DNA from: Paraconexibacter algicola
Lineage (GTDB): Bacteria; Actinomycetota; Thermoleophilia; Solirubrobacterales; Solirubrobacteraceae
Assembly (NCBI RefSeq): GCF_003044185.1
Contig: NZ_PYYB01000002.1
Location: forward strand, 248,001-312,000
Length of the DNA stretch: 64,000 nt
Reading direction: 5' to 3'
The position numbers and the translations under genes are program-made. Positions 26,368 through 34,530 of the stretch are shown here, in pieces (positions within the stretch are counted from its first letter, which is position 1; the number at the start of each line of letters is the position of its first letter). The notes beneath the pieces are model-generated. The model was not told the origin of the DNA. It did no database searches and saw nothing but the letters and a program-made list of their open reading frames with translations.

Positions 26368-28959
26368 TTGCACACCGTCCGCACCCCCCGTCGCACCCGT
26401 CTCGCCCTCGGCGTCCTCGCCGCGCTCAGCGCGCTCGGCACCACGGCCGCCCCCGCCCTCGCGCAACTGCCCGACCCCATGGTCCGCGGGTCGCTCGGCG
26501 TGGAGACGAAGAACCCCTACACGCTCGGAACCGTCACGCTGCAGGAGCCCAACGCCGGTGGTGGCGCCACGACCGGCGCGGCCGCCGCGGCGACGCTCCA
26601 GGTGCGCGGGACCGCCTACCTCCCGAAGGACAAGCCCGGCCCCGCCCCGGTCATCGTCCTCGTGCACGGCAACCACACCCAGTGCGACTCGGGGACCTCG
26701 CCGAACTGCACGGCGTTCAAGCGCAACGACCTCGGCTACGGCTACCTCGGCGAGAACCTCGCCAGCTGGGGCTACGCGGTCTTCTCCGTCGACCAGGACC
26801 AGATGATGGCCTTCCAGGACGGCCTCGCGCGCGGCATGCACCAGCGCCGCCTGCTGATCGCCGCGACCCTCGACGCGCTCTACAAGGCCAACCAGGAGCC
26901 GCTCCCGGAGGGCCCCAACAGCAACGTGGGCGCCGACCTCGTCGGCCGCCTCGACTTCTCGCGCATCGGCCTGATGGGCCACTCCCGCGGCGGTGACGCG
27001 GTCACGAGCTTCATCGACTACAACCGCAGCCGTCCCTCCCCCGGCCGCCGCTACCCGCTGCGCGCCGTGATCTCGCTCGCCGGCACCGACTACGAGCGGC
27101 GCGCACCGTACGGCGTGCCGTACCTCGCGCACCTGCCGCTGTGCGACGGCGACGTGTCGAACCTGCACGCCGCACGCAACTTCGAGCGGGGCCAGTACAT
27201 CTTCCCCGGGGACCCCTTCCCGCGCGTCCAGTTCGCCATCCACGGCACGAACCACAACTGGTACAACAGCGTCTGGGACTTCGACGGCGAGGACTCCAAC
27301 ACCGGCGACCAGGCCTGCACGATCACGGCCCCGACCACCTCGCCCAACCACGTCCGTCTCTCGCGCGGCACCTACGACTCCGCCAACCGCGGTTCCGGTG
27401 ACCCGGCCCGCATGGGCGACCAGGCCCGGATCGGCCTCGCGACGATGTCGAGCTTCTTCCGCCGCTACGTCGGCGGCGAGGTCGACTTCGAGCCGTTCAT
27501 CACCGGTGAGACGCAGGAGGACGGCACCACGCCGGTCGTCCCCGCGAGCGCCTGCCCGCAGGGCGGGACGACCAACGCCACGTCGGGTGGCACGCGCATC
27601 CCGTGCGTCGAGCGGATGCTCACGAGCTACTTCCCGGGCGCCGGCGAGCGCCGGGACGTGCTCGACCCGGACCCCGACGACCCGCTGACGGTGAGCGCCG
27701 TCGGCACGTCGATCACCGCGTCCGGGTTCGCGAACCCGTACGTCAGCGGTGGCGGCGTGACCCCGCAGCCGGCGACGACCGCCACCGGCATCGACTGGTG
27801 CAACCCCGACCCGAAGAACTTCTCCGACACCGCGCTGGGCGGCCCGACGCCGAACCTGCCGCAGGGCGACAAGCCGTGCCCGGTCCCGGCGATCGGCGCC
27901 CTCGGCGGGCAGAGCGGCATGCGCGAGAACTCGCCGGTGAACAACTCCTACGGCCTGCAGCTGGCCGTGGCGTGGGACAACCCGCTGGGCACCGGCGGCG
28001 CACCGGCGACGCTCGCCACGCGGATCCCGCAGGCCGCCGGCGACGTCCGGGGCTTCAAGGCCCTGGCCCTCGCCGCGGCGGTGAACTTCTTCGACCCGCG
28101 CAACCCGGACCGCACGCTCGGAGACGGCGCCGCGCTGTGGAACCCGGCGGCCAGCACGCAGGACTTCACGATCGCGCTGACCGACGCGGCGGGTCGGACC
28201 GCCACGGTGTCCGCGGCCGACCCGCGGTTCGGCAACGCGCTGCACCCGACGGTCGGATCGACGACCTCGAAGGTCCACATCCTGCTCAACGAGATCCGGG
28301 TGCCGCTGTCGGTGTTCGCCGGGCAGGGCCTCGACCTCGGCGCCGTCCGCAGGCTCGAGCTGCGCTTCGGCGAGGCGGGCAAGCCCGCGACCGGCTCGAT
28401 CCAGCTCGCCGACGTGCGCTTCCAGGAGGCCACCACCGGCTCCCCGGTGTTCGCCGAGACGACGCGCAACGGCCCCGCCTCCGGCCCGACCCGCGGCCCG
28501 GACCCGATGGCGATCATCGACGCGACGCAGCGCGTCAGCACCGCGGTGGCCGGTGACGTGATCGGCCTCTTCGGCGCGACCACCGTCCGCACGGGCGCGG
28601 CGTGCACCGACCGGGTCGCCCCGTCGCTGGCGCTCGGCCGGATCGCGGTCACCGGCGGGCGGCTGACGCTGCGCGGCACCGCCCGTGACCGCGGCTGCCG
28701 CTCCACCGCGCCGCGCACGGTGCTCGTGTCGCTGACGCGGGCGGCCGGCGCGGGCCGCTGCCGCTTCGTCACCCCGTCCGGCCGGCTCTCGCGGGTCCTG
28801 CCGTGCGGCCTGGCGAGCTCGTTCGTCGCGACCGGCACGCGGAGCTTCCGCCTGAAGCTCGCGCGCCGGCTGGGCGCGGGTCGCTACACGGTCACGGTCC
28901 GGGCGCTCGACGCGGCCGGGAACGTCGCGGCCCGCACCGCACGGGTGACCGTCCGCTAG
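26368..28959 (+). CDS. Secreted multidomain alpha/beta hydrolase
   Basis: 863 residues. I choose the TTG at 26368 because AGGAG sits five bases before it and the signal peptide follows at once (RLALGVLAALSALGTTAAPA, cleavage near residue 33). An alpha/beta-hydrolase domain (about 65-400) has VIVLVHGNHTQCD (oxyanion strand) and the elbow GLMGHSRGGDAV with nucleophile Ser206; HGTNHNWYN may hold the catalytic His. The middle and C-terminal parts (400-770) are beta-rich and probably carbohydrate- or surface-binding. The last 90 residues end in a basic beta domain like those of the two neighbouring secreted proteins. It could be an esterase or polyester/chlorophyllase-type hydrolase; substrate unknown. 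Confidence 0.82.
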   Translation: MHTVRTPRRTRLALGVLAALSALGTTAAPALAQLPDPMVRGSLGVETKNPYTLGTVTLQEPNAGGGATTGAAAAATLQVRGTAYLPKDKPGPAPVIVLVHGNHTQCDSGTSPNCTAFKRNDLGYGYLGENLASWGYAVFSVDQDQMMAFQDGLARGMHQRRLLIAATLDALYKANQEPLPEGPNSNVGADLVGRLDFSRIGLMGHSRGGDAVTSFIDYNRSRPSPGRRYPLRAVISLAGTDYERRAPYGVPYLAHLPLCDGDVSNLHAARNFERGQYIFPGDPFPRVQFAIHGTNHNWYNSVWDFDGEDSNTGDQACTITAPTTSPNHVRLSRGTYDSANRGSGDPARMGDQARIGLATMSSFFRRYVGGEVDFEPFITGETQEDGTTPVVPASACPQGGTTNATSGGTRIPCVERMLTSYFPGAGERRDVLDPDPDDPLTVSAVGTSITASGFANPYVSGGGVTPQPATTATGIDWCNPDPKNFSDTALGGPTPNLPQGDKPCPVPAIGALGGQSGMRENSPVNNSYGLQLAVAWDNPLGTGGAPATLATRIPQAAGDVRGFKALALAAAVNFFDPRNPDRTLGDGAALWNPAASTQDFTIALTDAAGRTATVSAADPRFGNALHPTVGSTTSKVHILLNEIRVPLSVFAGQGLDLGAVRRLELRFGEAGKPATGSIQLADVRFQEATTGSPVFAETTRNGPASGPTRGPDPMAIIDATQRVSTAVAGDVIGLFGATTVRTGAACTDRVAPSLALGRIAVTGGRLTLRGTARDRGCRSTAPRTVLVSLTRAAGAGRCRFVTPSGRLSRVLPCGLASSFVATGTRSFRLKLARRLGAGRYTVTVRALDAAGNVAARTARVTVR

Positions 28960-28970
28960 CTCCGGCCGGC

Positions 28971-29005
28971 GGTCCGGGGTCGCCCGCGGCGGGCGGTCCC
29001 GGACC
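28971..29005. terminator. Long hairpin between convergent genes
   Basis: A 16-bp arm (GGTCCGGGGTCGCCCG) pairs with CGGGCGGTCCCGGACC, allowing two G-U pairs, around a CGG loop. It lies between the secreted hydrolase and the converging Rossmann-protein gene. Confidence 0.72.
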
Positions 29006-29013
29006 GTCGCGGT

Positions 29014-29529
29014 TCAACGCTGGGGCGTGGCGCGCACGGCGGTGAGCAGCGAGTCGATCGCCTCGCGCGCCGCGGGAACCCAGGCGTCGACGTCGCGGCC
29101 GTCGGCACGCAGGTACGCGTAGGGGATCTCGTTCTTCTCGAACGCCCACTCGACCTCGTGCCGGCCGCTGGCGAGCAGCTCGTCGGCGACGGTGCCCGCG
29201 TCCTCGAAGACGACACCGCGCACGGTCGTGTCGGTCGTCTTCTCCAGCAGCATCTTCAGCCGCGAGCCGAACAGCGCCTCGAGCTTCTCGGGGTCCTGGT
29301 GCTCGGCGGTGCCGAGCAGCCAGCAGAGGACGGTGACGTTCTCCAGCGCGAACCGGATCGTGCCGACGACGTCGGGCGTGCCGACGTAGCACTCCGCGCC
29401 GACCGCCTCGATCGCCTCGCGGCGCGCCCCCTCGCGCGACACGATCCGCACGGCGTGGCCCTCGGCGGTCAGCGAGCGGGCGAGCGCGAGCCCGCGCTCG
29501 CTGCCGCCCCCGATCATCAGCACTCTCAC
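29014..29529 (-). CDS. NAD(P)-binding Rossmann-fold protein, short
   Basis: 171 residues from the GTG at 29529, which overlaps the previous stop (GTGA) and has AAGGAG upstream. RVLMIGGGSERGLALARSL is a Rossmann nucleotide-binding loop, followed by EGHAVRIVSRE. It is shorter than ordinary epimerases and has no YxxxK pair, so it is perhaps an NmrA-like sensor or binding protein rather than an enzyme. It is coupled to the upstream small membrane protein. No specific function can be assigned. Confidence 0.7.
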   Translation of the reverse strand: MRVLMIGGGSERGLALARSLTAEGHAVRIVSREGARREAIEAVGAECYVGTPDVVGTIRFALENVTVLCWLLGTAEHQDPEKLEALFGSRLKMLLEKTTDTTVRGVVFEDAGTVADELLASGRHEVEWAFEKNEIPYAYLRADGRDVDAWVPAAREAIDSLLTAVRATPQR

Positions 29530-29930
29530 AGCTCGTCTCCTTCGATCCGGGCCCGGTACTCCTCGGCGCTGATCGGCGGCAGGCCCTTGGCCGCGCGGCG
29601 CCTGTTCTTCACCTCGAGCATCTGCTCGATCTCGAGGTCGGCGAGGTACTCCTCGCTGCGGCGGGTACGTTCGGCGGAGGACTCCTGGACCAGCTGGTCG
29701 AGCGTGTCCTCGGTCAGCTCCTGCTGCCCCAGACGGCGCCGCCGCCGGTTGGCGACCTGCATCAGCGCCTCGAGGTCGTCGATGTCGTTCTGCGCCTCGA
29801 CCTCGGGGGAGCGCGTCGGCTTCCAGTCGACGACGTCGGCGCCGGAACCCGGGTAGAAGCGGCCGAGGAGGTAGAGGGCCACGACGACGCCCGCGCTGCC
29901 GCCGAGCATGATCACCGCGAAGGGATCCAC
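29526..29930 (-). CDS. Small single-pass membrane protein, unknown function
   Basis: 134 residues from GTG. One N-terminal transmembrane helix (AVIMLGGSAGVVVALYLLGR) is followed by a charged, helical, probably coiled-coil cytoplasmic region rich in Arg and Glu (NRRRRRLGQQELTEDTLDQL). I do not recognise the family. TACACT lies six bases before the GTG with no Shine-Dalgarno sequence. It is coupled to the Rossmann-protein gene by a 4-bp overlap, and divergent from the acyl-CoA dehydrogenase gene. Confidence 0.7.
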   Translation of the reverse strand: MDPFAVIMLGGSAGVVVALYLLGRFYPGSGADVVDWKPTRSPEVEAQNDIDDLEALMQVANRRRRRLGQQELTEDTLDQLVQESSAERTRRSEEYLADLEIEQMLEVKNRRRAAKGLPPISAEEYRARIEGDEL

Positions 29931-29936
29931 CGCCCG

Positions 29937-29979
29937 AGTGTAGGGGGTGCCCGTGATCGGACGGTGTGTCCGATACGGT
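29937..29979. promoter_or_regulatory. Back-to-back leaderless promoters, membrane protein and acyl-CoA dehydrogenase
   Basis: The 56-bp gap holds TACACT on the minus strand (29942 to 29937, six bases before GTG) and TACGGT on the plus strand (29974-29979, seven bases before ATG). Confidence 0.55.
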
Positions 29980-29986
29980 CCGGCGC

Positions 29987-31147
29987 ATGGACTTCGACCT
30001 CTCCGACGAGCAGCTGCTCGTCCGCGACACCGCCCGGGAGTTCGCCGAGCGGGAGGTCGCGCCGCGGGCCCGGGACAACTCCCGCAACGAGCACTTCGAC
30101 CACGAGCTCGTCGCGAAGATCGCCGCGCAGGGCTACCTCGGCGCGATCGTCCCCCGCGAGTACGGCGGGGCGGGCCTGGACTACGTCACCTACGGGCTGG
30201 TCGTCGAGAACGTCGGGCGCGCCTGCAGCGCGATGCGCACGGTCATCAGCGTCCAGACGTCGCTGGTCTGCTCGGTCATCGTGACGTTCGGCACCGAGGA
30301 GCAGAAGCACGCCCTGCTGCCGCGGCTGTGCAGCGGCGAGATCCTCGGCTGCTTCGCGCTGACCGAGCCCGACACCGGCTCCGACGCCGCGAACCAGAAG
30401 ACCCGCGCGACGAGGGTCGACGGCGGCTGGCGGCTCAACGGGTCGAAGATGTGGATCTCCAACGGGAACGTCGCGAAGCTCGCGCTCGTCTTCGCCCAGA
30501 CCGATCCGTCGCTCGGCCACAAGGGCCTCGCCTGCTTCCTCGTCGACACCGACCAGGACGGCTTCGTCCCCTCCCCCATCCACGGGAAGATGGGGATGCA
30601 CGCCGCCGACACCGCGTCGATCGCGCTCGACGACTGCTTCGTGCCCGACGACATGGTCCTCGGCGAGGTCGGGCAGGGCTTCAAGATCGCGATGACCTCG
30701 CTGGACTCGGGCCGCTACTCGGTCGCCGCGGGCTGCGTCGGCATCTGCCAGGGGTCCCTGGAGGAGTCCGTGAAGTACGCGCAGGAGCGCCGCCAGTTCG
30801 ACCGGCCGATCGCGTCGTTCCAGCTCGTGCAGGCGATGATCGCCGAGATGCGCGTGAAGACCGACGCCGCCCGCATGCTCACGCTGCGCGCGGGCTGGCT
30901 GAAGGACCAGGGCCGCCCCAACACGACGGAGACGTCGATCGCCAAGCTCTTCGCCACCGAGGCCGCGGTCTGGTGCGCGAACGAGGCCATCCAGGTCCAC
31001 GGGGGCGCCGGCTACGTCGACGACCACCCCGTGGAGCGCTACTTCCGGGACAGTCGCGTGACCACGCTCTACGAGGGCACCTCCCAGATCCAGAAGCTCA
31101 TCATCGGCCGCGCGGAGACGGGCATCAACGCCCTGGTGCCGTCGTGA
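29987..31147 (+). CDS. Acyl-CoA dehydrogenase
   Basis: 386 residues from the ATG at 29987, the normal length; the in-frame GTG at 29966 is rejected because TACGGT lies seven bases before the ATG. Family signatures: CFALTEPDTGSDAANQKT (FAD/substrate loop), WISNGNVAKLALVFAQTD, and the catalytic base Glu363 in LYEGTSQIQK. It catalyses alpha,beta-dehydrogenation of acyl-CoA, passing electrons to ETF, the first step of beta-oxidation. Its stop overlaps the start of a 3-hydroxyacyl-CoA dehydrogenase gene, making a fatty-acid or ring-cleavage operon. Confidence 0.95.
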   Translation: MDFDLSDEQLLVRDTAREFAEREVAPRARDNSRNEHFDHELVAKIAAQGYLGAIVPREYGGAGLDYVTYGLVVENVGRACSAMRTVISVQTSLVCSVIVTFGTEEQKHALLPRLCSGEILGCFALTEPDTGSDAANQKTRATRVDGGWRLNGSKMWISNGNVAKLALVFAQTDPSLGHKGLACFLVDTDQDGFVPSPIHGKMGMHAADTASIALDDCFVPDDMVLGEVGQGFKIAMTSLDSGRYSVAAGCVGICQGSLEESVKYAQERRQFDRPIASFQLVQAMIAEMRVKTDAARMLTLRAGWLKDQGRPNTTETSIAKLFATEAAVWCANEAIQVHGGAGYVDDHPVERYFRDSRVTTLYEGTSQIQKLIIGRAETGINALVPS

Positions 31148-32790
31148 GCGCCTTCGCCCCCATCGGCGTCGTCGGCGCGGGCACCATGGGTGCCGGCATC
31201 GCCGAGGCCGCCGCCCGCAACGGCGTCCCGGCGATCCTGCACGACCCGATTCCGGAGGCGCTCGAGCAGGGCCTCGCGCGGATCGCGAAGAGCGTCGCGC
31301 GGTCCGTCGAGAAGGGCCGCATCGACGCCACCGAGGGCGACGCGATCGTCGCCCGCGTCACGGGCGCCGGCGAGATCGGCGGGCTCGCCCCCTGCCCGCT
31401 GATCATCGAGGCCGCCCCGGAGCGCCTGGAGCTCAAGCACGCGATCTTCGCGCAGCTCTCCGCGGTCGCCCCGGACGCGGTCCTGGCCTCCAACACGTCC
31501 TCGATCCCGATCACCGCGATCGCCCCGGCCGCCGCACGGCCCGAGCTCGTCGTCGGGATGCACTTCTTCAACCCGCCGCCGGTCATGCGGCTGCTGGAGG
31601 TGATCGCGGGGATCGACTCCGCGCCCGAGGCGCTCGCGCTGGCGCGGGCGGCGGGCGAGGCGCTCGGCAAGCACGTGATCGACGCCGCCGACGTCCCCGG
31701 GTTCGTCGTGAACCGCTGCAACCGCCCGTTCCTGCTCGAGGCGTTGAAGCTCCTGCAGGAGCGGATCACCGACGTCGAGACGATCGACCGCATCTGCCGC
31801 GTCGAGGGCGGCTTCCGGATGGGGCCGTTCGAGCTCGCCGACCTGGTCGGCATCGACGTCGGCTTCGAGGTCGCGAAGTCGTTCCAGGAGCTGAGCTTCG
31901 GGGAGCCGCGCTGGCAGCCATCCCCGCTCGCGGCGCGCATGGTCGCCGCGGGCCTGCACGGCCGCAAGACCGGGCGCGGCTGGTACCGCTACGACGACGG
32001 CCCGCACCGCCCGCAGGACGCGGCGGCCGGCGAGATCACCGGCCCGTCGCCGGGAGCGAGCGACCTCGTGGTCATCGCCGGGGATCTCGCGATCGCCCAC
32101 GACCTCGCGGCGCTGGCGAACCACGCCGGCTGGCGGGTCGCTGGCCCGGGCGAGAGCGACGAGGTGCCGTTCCTGTGCCTGGACTGCGCCGCCGACCCCG
32201 ACGAGGAGGTCCTCCAGGGGGCGCCGCGCGCGATCCTCTGCGCGGGCACGTCCCTGGTCGCCGCCGACGAGGGCGGCAACGCCGTCGGGTTCCACGCGCT
32301 GCCGCCGCTGCTGGACGCCGACGGGCGCGGGCTCGTCGAGCTGACCCGGGGCCGCGACACCGCCCCCGCGGTCGCGCAGGCCGCCGAGGCGTTCTTTGCG
32401 TCCCTGGGCCTGCACGTCGCCTGGGTCGGGGACGCCCCCGGTCTGGTGCTCGGGCGGATCGTCTGCCAGCTCGTCAACGAGGCGGCGTTCGCGCTCGGCG
32501 AGGGCGTCGCGAGCGCCGACGACATCGACGCGGGCATGGAGCTCGGCGTCAACCACCCGCGCGGGCCGCTGGCGTGGGGCGACCACATCGGCCTCGACCA
32601 CGTCCTCGGGGTGATCGCCGGCCTGCACGCCGAGACCGGCGAGGAGCGCTACCGCCCCGCCCCGCTGCTGCGACGCCTGGTGCTCGAGGGCCGCCTGGGC
32701 GAGGCGACGGGCGAGGGCTTCCGCGTGCACGACGAGGCCCACGACGCGGACGGTCACGTCCACGACGAGCACTGCGGCCACGAGCACTGA
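31144..32790 (+). CDS. 3-hydroxyacyl-CoA dehydrogenase with duplicated C-terminal domain and His-rich tail
   Basis: 548 residues, GTG start coupled to the acyl-CoA dehydrogenase stop. The N-terminal NAD domain (GVVGAGTMGAGIAEAAARNG) and catalytic motif (GMHFFNPPPVMRL) are intact, followed by a first 3HCDH C-terminal domain (ending near 280) and a second 3HCDH-like half (about 295-520), as in PaaH-type enzymes. It oxidises 3-hydroxyacyl-CoA with NAD+. The last 20 residues (HDEAHDADGHVHDEHCGHEH) are His/Asp-rich, which is unusual and looks metal-binding. A phenylacetate-type or general beta-oxidation role is likely; a PaaG-like hydratase gene lies at 45.7 kb. Confidence 0.92.
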   Translation: MSAFAPIGVVGAGTMGAGIAEAAARNGVPAILHDPIPEALEQGLARIAKSVARSVEKGRIDATEGDAIVARVTGAGEIGGLAPCPLIIEAAPERLELKHAIFAQLSAVAPDAVLASNTSSIPITAIAPAAARPELVVGMHFFNPPPVMRLLEVIAGIDSAPEALALARAAGEALGKHVIDAADVPGFVVNRCNRPFLLEALKLLQERITDVETIDRICRVEGGFRMGPFELADLVGIDVGFEVAKSFQELSFGEPRWQPSPLAARMVAAGLHGRKTGRGWYRYDDGPHRPQDAAAGEITGPSPGASDLVVIAGDLAIAHDLAALANHAGWRVAGPGESDEVPFLCLDCAADPDEEVLQGAPRAILCAGTSLVAADEGGNAVGFHALPPLLDADGRGLVELTRGRDTAPAVAQAAEAFFASLGLHVAWVGDAPGLVLGRIVCQLVNEAAFALGEGVASADDIDAGMELGVNHPRGPLAWGDHIGLDHVLGVIAGLHAETGEERYRPAPLLRRLVLEGRLGEATGEGFRVHDEAHDADGHVHDEHCGHEH

Positions 32791-32804
32791 CGCGATCTCA
32801 CGTC

Positions 32805-32828
32805 GGGGACACGGCGTACGTTGTCCCC
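32805..32828 (+). promoter_or_regulatory. Inverted repeat over the -10/start region of the sigma factor gene
   Basis: GGGGACA (32805-32811) and TGTCCCC (32822-32828) form a 7-bp inverted repeat two bases before the GTG. TACGTT (32817-32822), a leaderless-type -10, lies inside it. The site could be an operator or an RNA hairpin that hides the start codon. Confidence 0.45.
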
Positions 32829-32830
32829 GC

Positions 32831-33307
32831 GTGAGCCTTCCGCCGTTCCAGCGATTCCTCGACGCCCAGGCGGCCGACGTGCACCGCTTCCTCGTCGCCG
32901 CGGTCGGCGCCGTGGACGCCGACGACTGCTTCCAGGAGACGTTCGTCAGCGCCCTGCGCGCCTACCCGCGGCTGCGGGAGGACTCCGACCTGCGCGCGTG
33001 GGTCCTGACGATCGCCCACCGCAAGGCGCTGGACCACCACCGTGCCCGCGCCCGCCGGGCGATCCCCGCGTCGGACCGGATGCCCGAGCCGGTGGCGCCC
33101 GCCCAACCGTCCGCCCTGGACCGCGACCGCGGTCTGTGGGCGCGCGTGCACGAGCTGCCGCGCAAGCAACGCGCCGCGGTGCTGCTGCGGTTCGCCGGCG
33201 ACCTGAGCCACCGCGAGGTCGCGCAGGCGCTGGGCTGCAGCGAGGAGGCGGCGCGCCGCTCCGCCCACGAAGGACTGAAGAAGCTGCGAGAGGAGCTGTC
33301 CGCATGA
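32831..33307 (+). CDS. ECF-like RNA polymerase sigma factor
   Basis: 158 residues. Region 2 is readable (DADDCFQETFVSALRAYPRL, LRAWVLTIAHRKALDHHRAR) and region 4 carries the HTH (LSHREVAQALGCSEEAARRS). There is no anti-sigma gene next to it; instead it overlaps ogt by ATGA, so the sigma factor and the alkylation-repair enzyme are made together. A self-regulated response to DNA alkylation is a plausible role, which is inference. Confidence 0.9.
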   Translation: MSLPPFQRFLDAQAADVHRFLVAAVGAVDADDCFQETFVSALRAYPRLREDSDLRAWVLTIAHRKALDHHRARARRAIPASDRMPEPVAPAQPSALDRDRGLWARVHELPRKQRAAVLLRFAGDLSHREVAQALGCSEEAARRSAHEGLKKLREELSA

Positions 33308-33915
33308 CCCCCGAGGACCTGCCGCTGCCCGCCGCCGACCCGGACGCCGTCGCCGCGGCGACCGCGCGGTTCGTCGCGTCCGCGGCGGCCGACGTGGACG
33401 TGGCCTACGACGTGTTCGAGACCCCGGTCGGCGAGCTCGTCGCGGCGATGACCCCGAGCGGCCTCGTGCGGGTCGCCTACAGCGACTGGAACGGCGGTCC
33501 CGACGCGGTCGTCGAGGACCTCGCGCGCCGGCTGTCACCCCGGGTGCTCGCGGCGCCGGCCCGTCTCGATCCGCTGCGCCGCGAGCTGGAGGAGTACTTC
33601 GACGGCCACCGGACCGCGTTCGCGGTCCCGCTGGACTGGACGCTCGTGGTCGCGTTCGGTCGCCGGGTGCTGCGGGCCACGGCGGCGATCCCGTTCGGGC
33701 AGACCTCGACCTACGGGCGGGTCGCCGCGGCGGCCGGCAACCCGAAGGCGGCCCGGGCGACCGGGAACGCCCTGGGTCAGAACCCGATCCCGATCGTCGT
33801 CCCGTGCCACCGCGTCCTGGCCGCGGGCGGCCTGGGCGGCTACACGGGCGGCACGGAGCGCAAGGAGCTGCTGCTCGGCGTCGAGGGCGCGCTGCCCCCG
33901 CGGCTGCCGGGGTGA
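33304..33915 (+). CDS. ogt: Methylated-DNA-protein-cysteine methyltransferase
   Basis: 203 residues. The C-terminal DNA-binding domain has IPFGQTSTYGRVAAAAGNPKA, the Asn hinge (ATGNALGQNPIPIVV) and the acceptor-cysteine motif PCHRV (Cys168), followed by GGLGGYTGG. It removes O6-alkyl groups from guanine in a suicide reaction. The N-terminal domain is weakly conserved, as usual for Ogt, with an extra 30-residue leader. Translationally coupled to the ECF sigma factor. Confidence 0.94.
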   Translation: MTPEDLPLPAADPDAVAAATARFVASAAADVDVAYDVFETPVGELVAAMTPSGLVRVAYSDWNGGPDAVVEDLARRLSPRVLAAPARLDPLRRELEEYFDGHRTAFAVPLDWTLVVAFGRRVLRATAAIPFGQTSTYGRVAAAAGNPKAARATGNALGQNPIPIVVPCHRVLAAGGLGGYTGGTERKELLLGVEGALPPRLPG

Positions 33916-33922
33916 GCGGCGC

Positions 33923-34096
33923 TCAGGAGCGCGGGCGGTGGACCATCCCCTGGCCCTGCCCGGTGCGGTCGCGCGGCGTGCCGGCGGCGCCGACCGACCG
34001 GTCGGTCGGGCTGCCTCCCCGGCGTCCGAGGTCGACGACGAGCAGGACGAACGGCACGATGATCAGCAGGGCGATGACAACGAGAGCGAAGCTCAT
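33923..34096 (-). CDS. Small single-pass membrane protein, 57 residues
   Basis: MSFALVVIALLIIVPFVLLVV forms one transmembrane helix, followed by DLGRRGGSPTDRSVGAAGTP and a basic tail. GGGAGG is five bases before ATG, a good Shine-Dalgarno site, which supports translation. The gene converges on ogt with a 7-bp gap. No function known. Confidence 0.55.
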   Translation of the reverse strand: MSFALVVIALLIIVPFVLLVVDLGRRGGSPTDRSVGAAGTPRDRTGQGQGMVHRPRS

Positions 34097-34353
34097 CCAG
34101 GCCTCCCGGTCTGGTCTGACGGCGATGGTCGGGTCGAGCGTGTCGGTCGTCCCTGCCCGGCCTACCGCACGTCTGGGTCCATTGACGCGCACGACGCTAC
34201 GACGGACCGCCGTCCGGCCCGAACTGCACCGCCTTTCGGGCGGAAGCTGCGCAATCGCACCGCGCCGCAGGGAGGAACGGCGCCCGTCGTGCCGTACTCC
34301 GGAGCATCGGCGGGCGCCACGGGGCGCCCGAGCTCCGTCCTCGGGGGCCTTCC
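34097..34353 (+). other. Non-coding stretch with nested hairpins, possible structured leader
   Basis: Between the small membrane gene and the next ATG I see CCGCC-TTTC-GGGCGG, a CTGCG/CGCAG stem around 34250-34270, and an 8-bp stem GGCGCCCG (34279-34286)/CGGGCGCC (34311-34318). No named riboswitch consensus is recognised. It may be a leader RNA or simply GC-rich intergenic DNA. Confidence 0.25.
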
Positions 34354-34473
34354 ATGGACGCCACACCCACGCACCAGTTCACCTATCCGACCGTCGTGCC
34401 GATCGTCCGCACGGGCGTCGGCGGTCCGCTCGGCGCCGCCGCGGGCACGTCCCGCCCCGGCCCGCGGCGCTGA
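34354..34473 (+). CDS. Possible small protein of 39 residues
   Basis: An ATG frame (MDATPTHQFTYPTVVPIVRT...) ending at TGA 34473, preceded by GGGGG eight bases upstream. Composition is less biased than random GC-rich frames (Thr, Phe, Tyr, His), which is the only support. It lies 57 bp before the AMP-binding-like gene, which has its own promoter. Could equally be non-coding. Confidence 0.25.
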   Translation: MDATPTHQFTYPTVVPIVRTGVGGPLGAAAGTSRPGPRR

Positions 34474-34530
34474 CGGCGGCGCCCCGCGGCCGGCCCGCGC
34501 CACGGCGGCGCCCCGGGTAGCGTCCCGGCC

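Noticed and set aside
17139-28959. Possible genomic island around the secreted proteins and tRNA-Arg/tRNA-Pro
   Set aside because: No integrase, transposase, direct repeat of a tRNA end or change in base composition was seen.
29966-29986. Upstream GTG start for the acyl-CoA dehydrogenase
   Set aside because: The GTG overlaps the TACGGT promoter, and the ATG at 29987 gives the usual N-terminus of the family.
34097-34353. Named riboswitch (SAM, TPP, c-di-AMP, guanidine) in the hairpin stretch
   Set aside because: No conserved core could be matched by eye, so only a generic structured leader is proposed.
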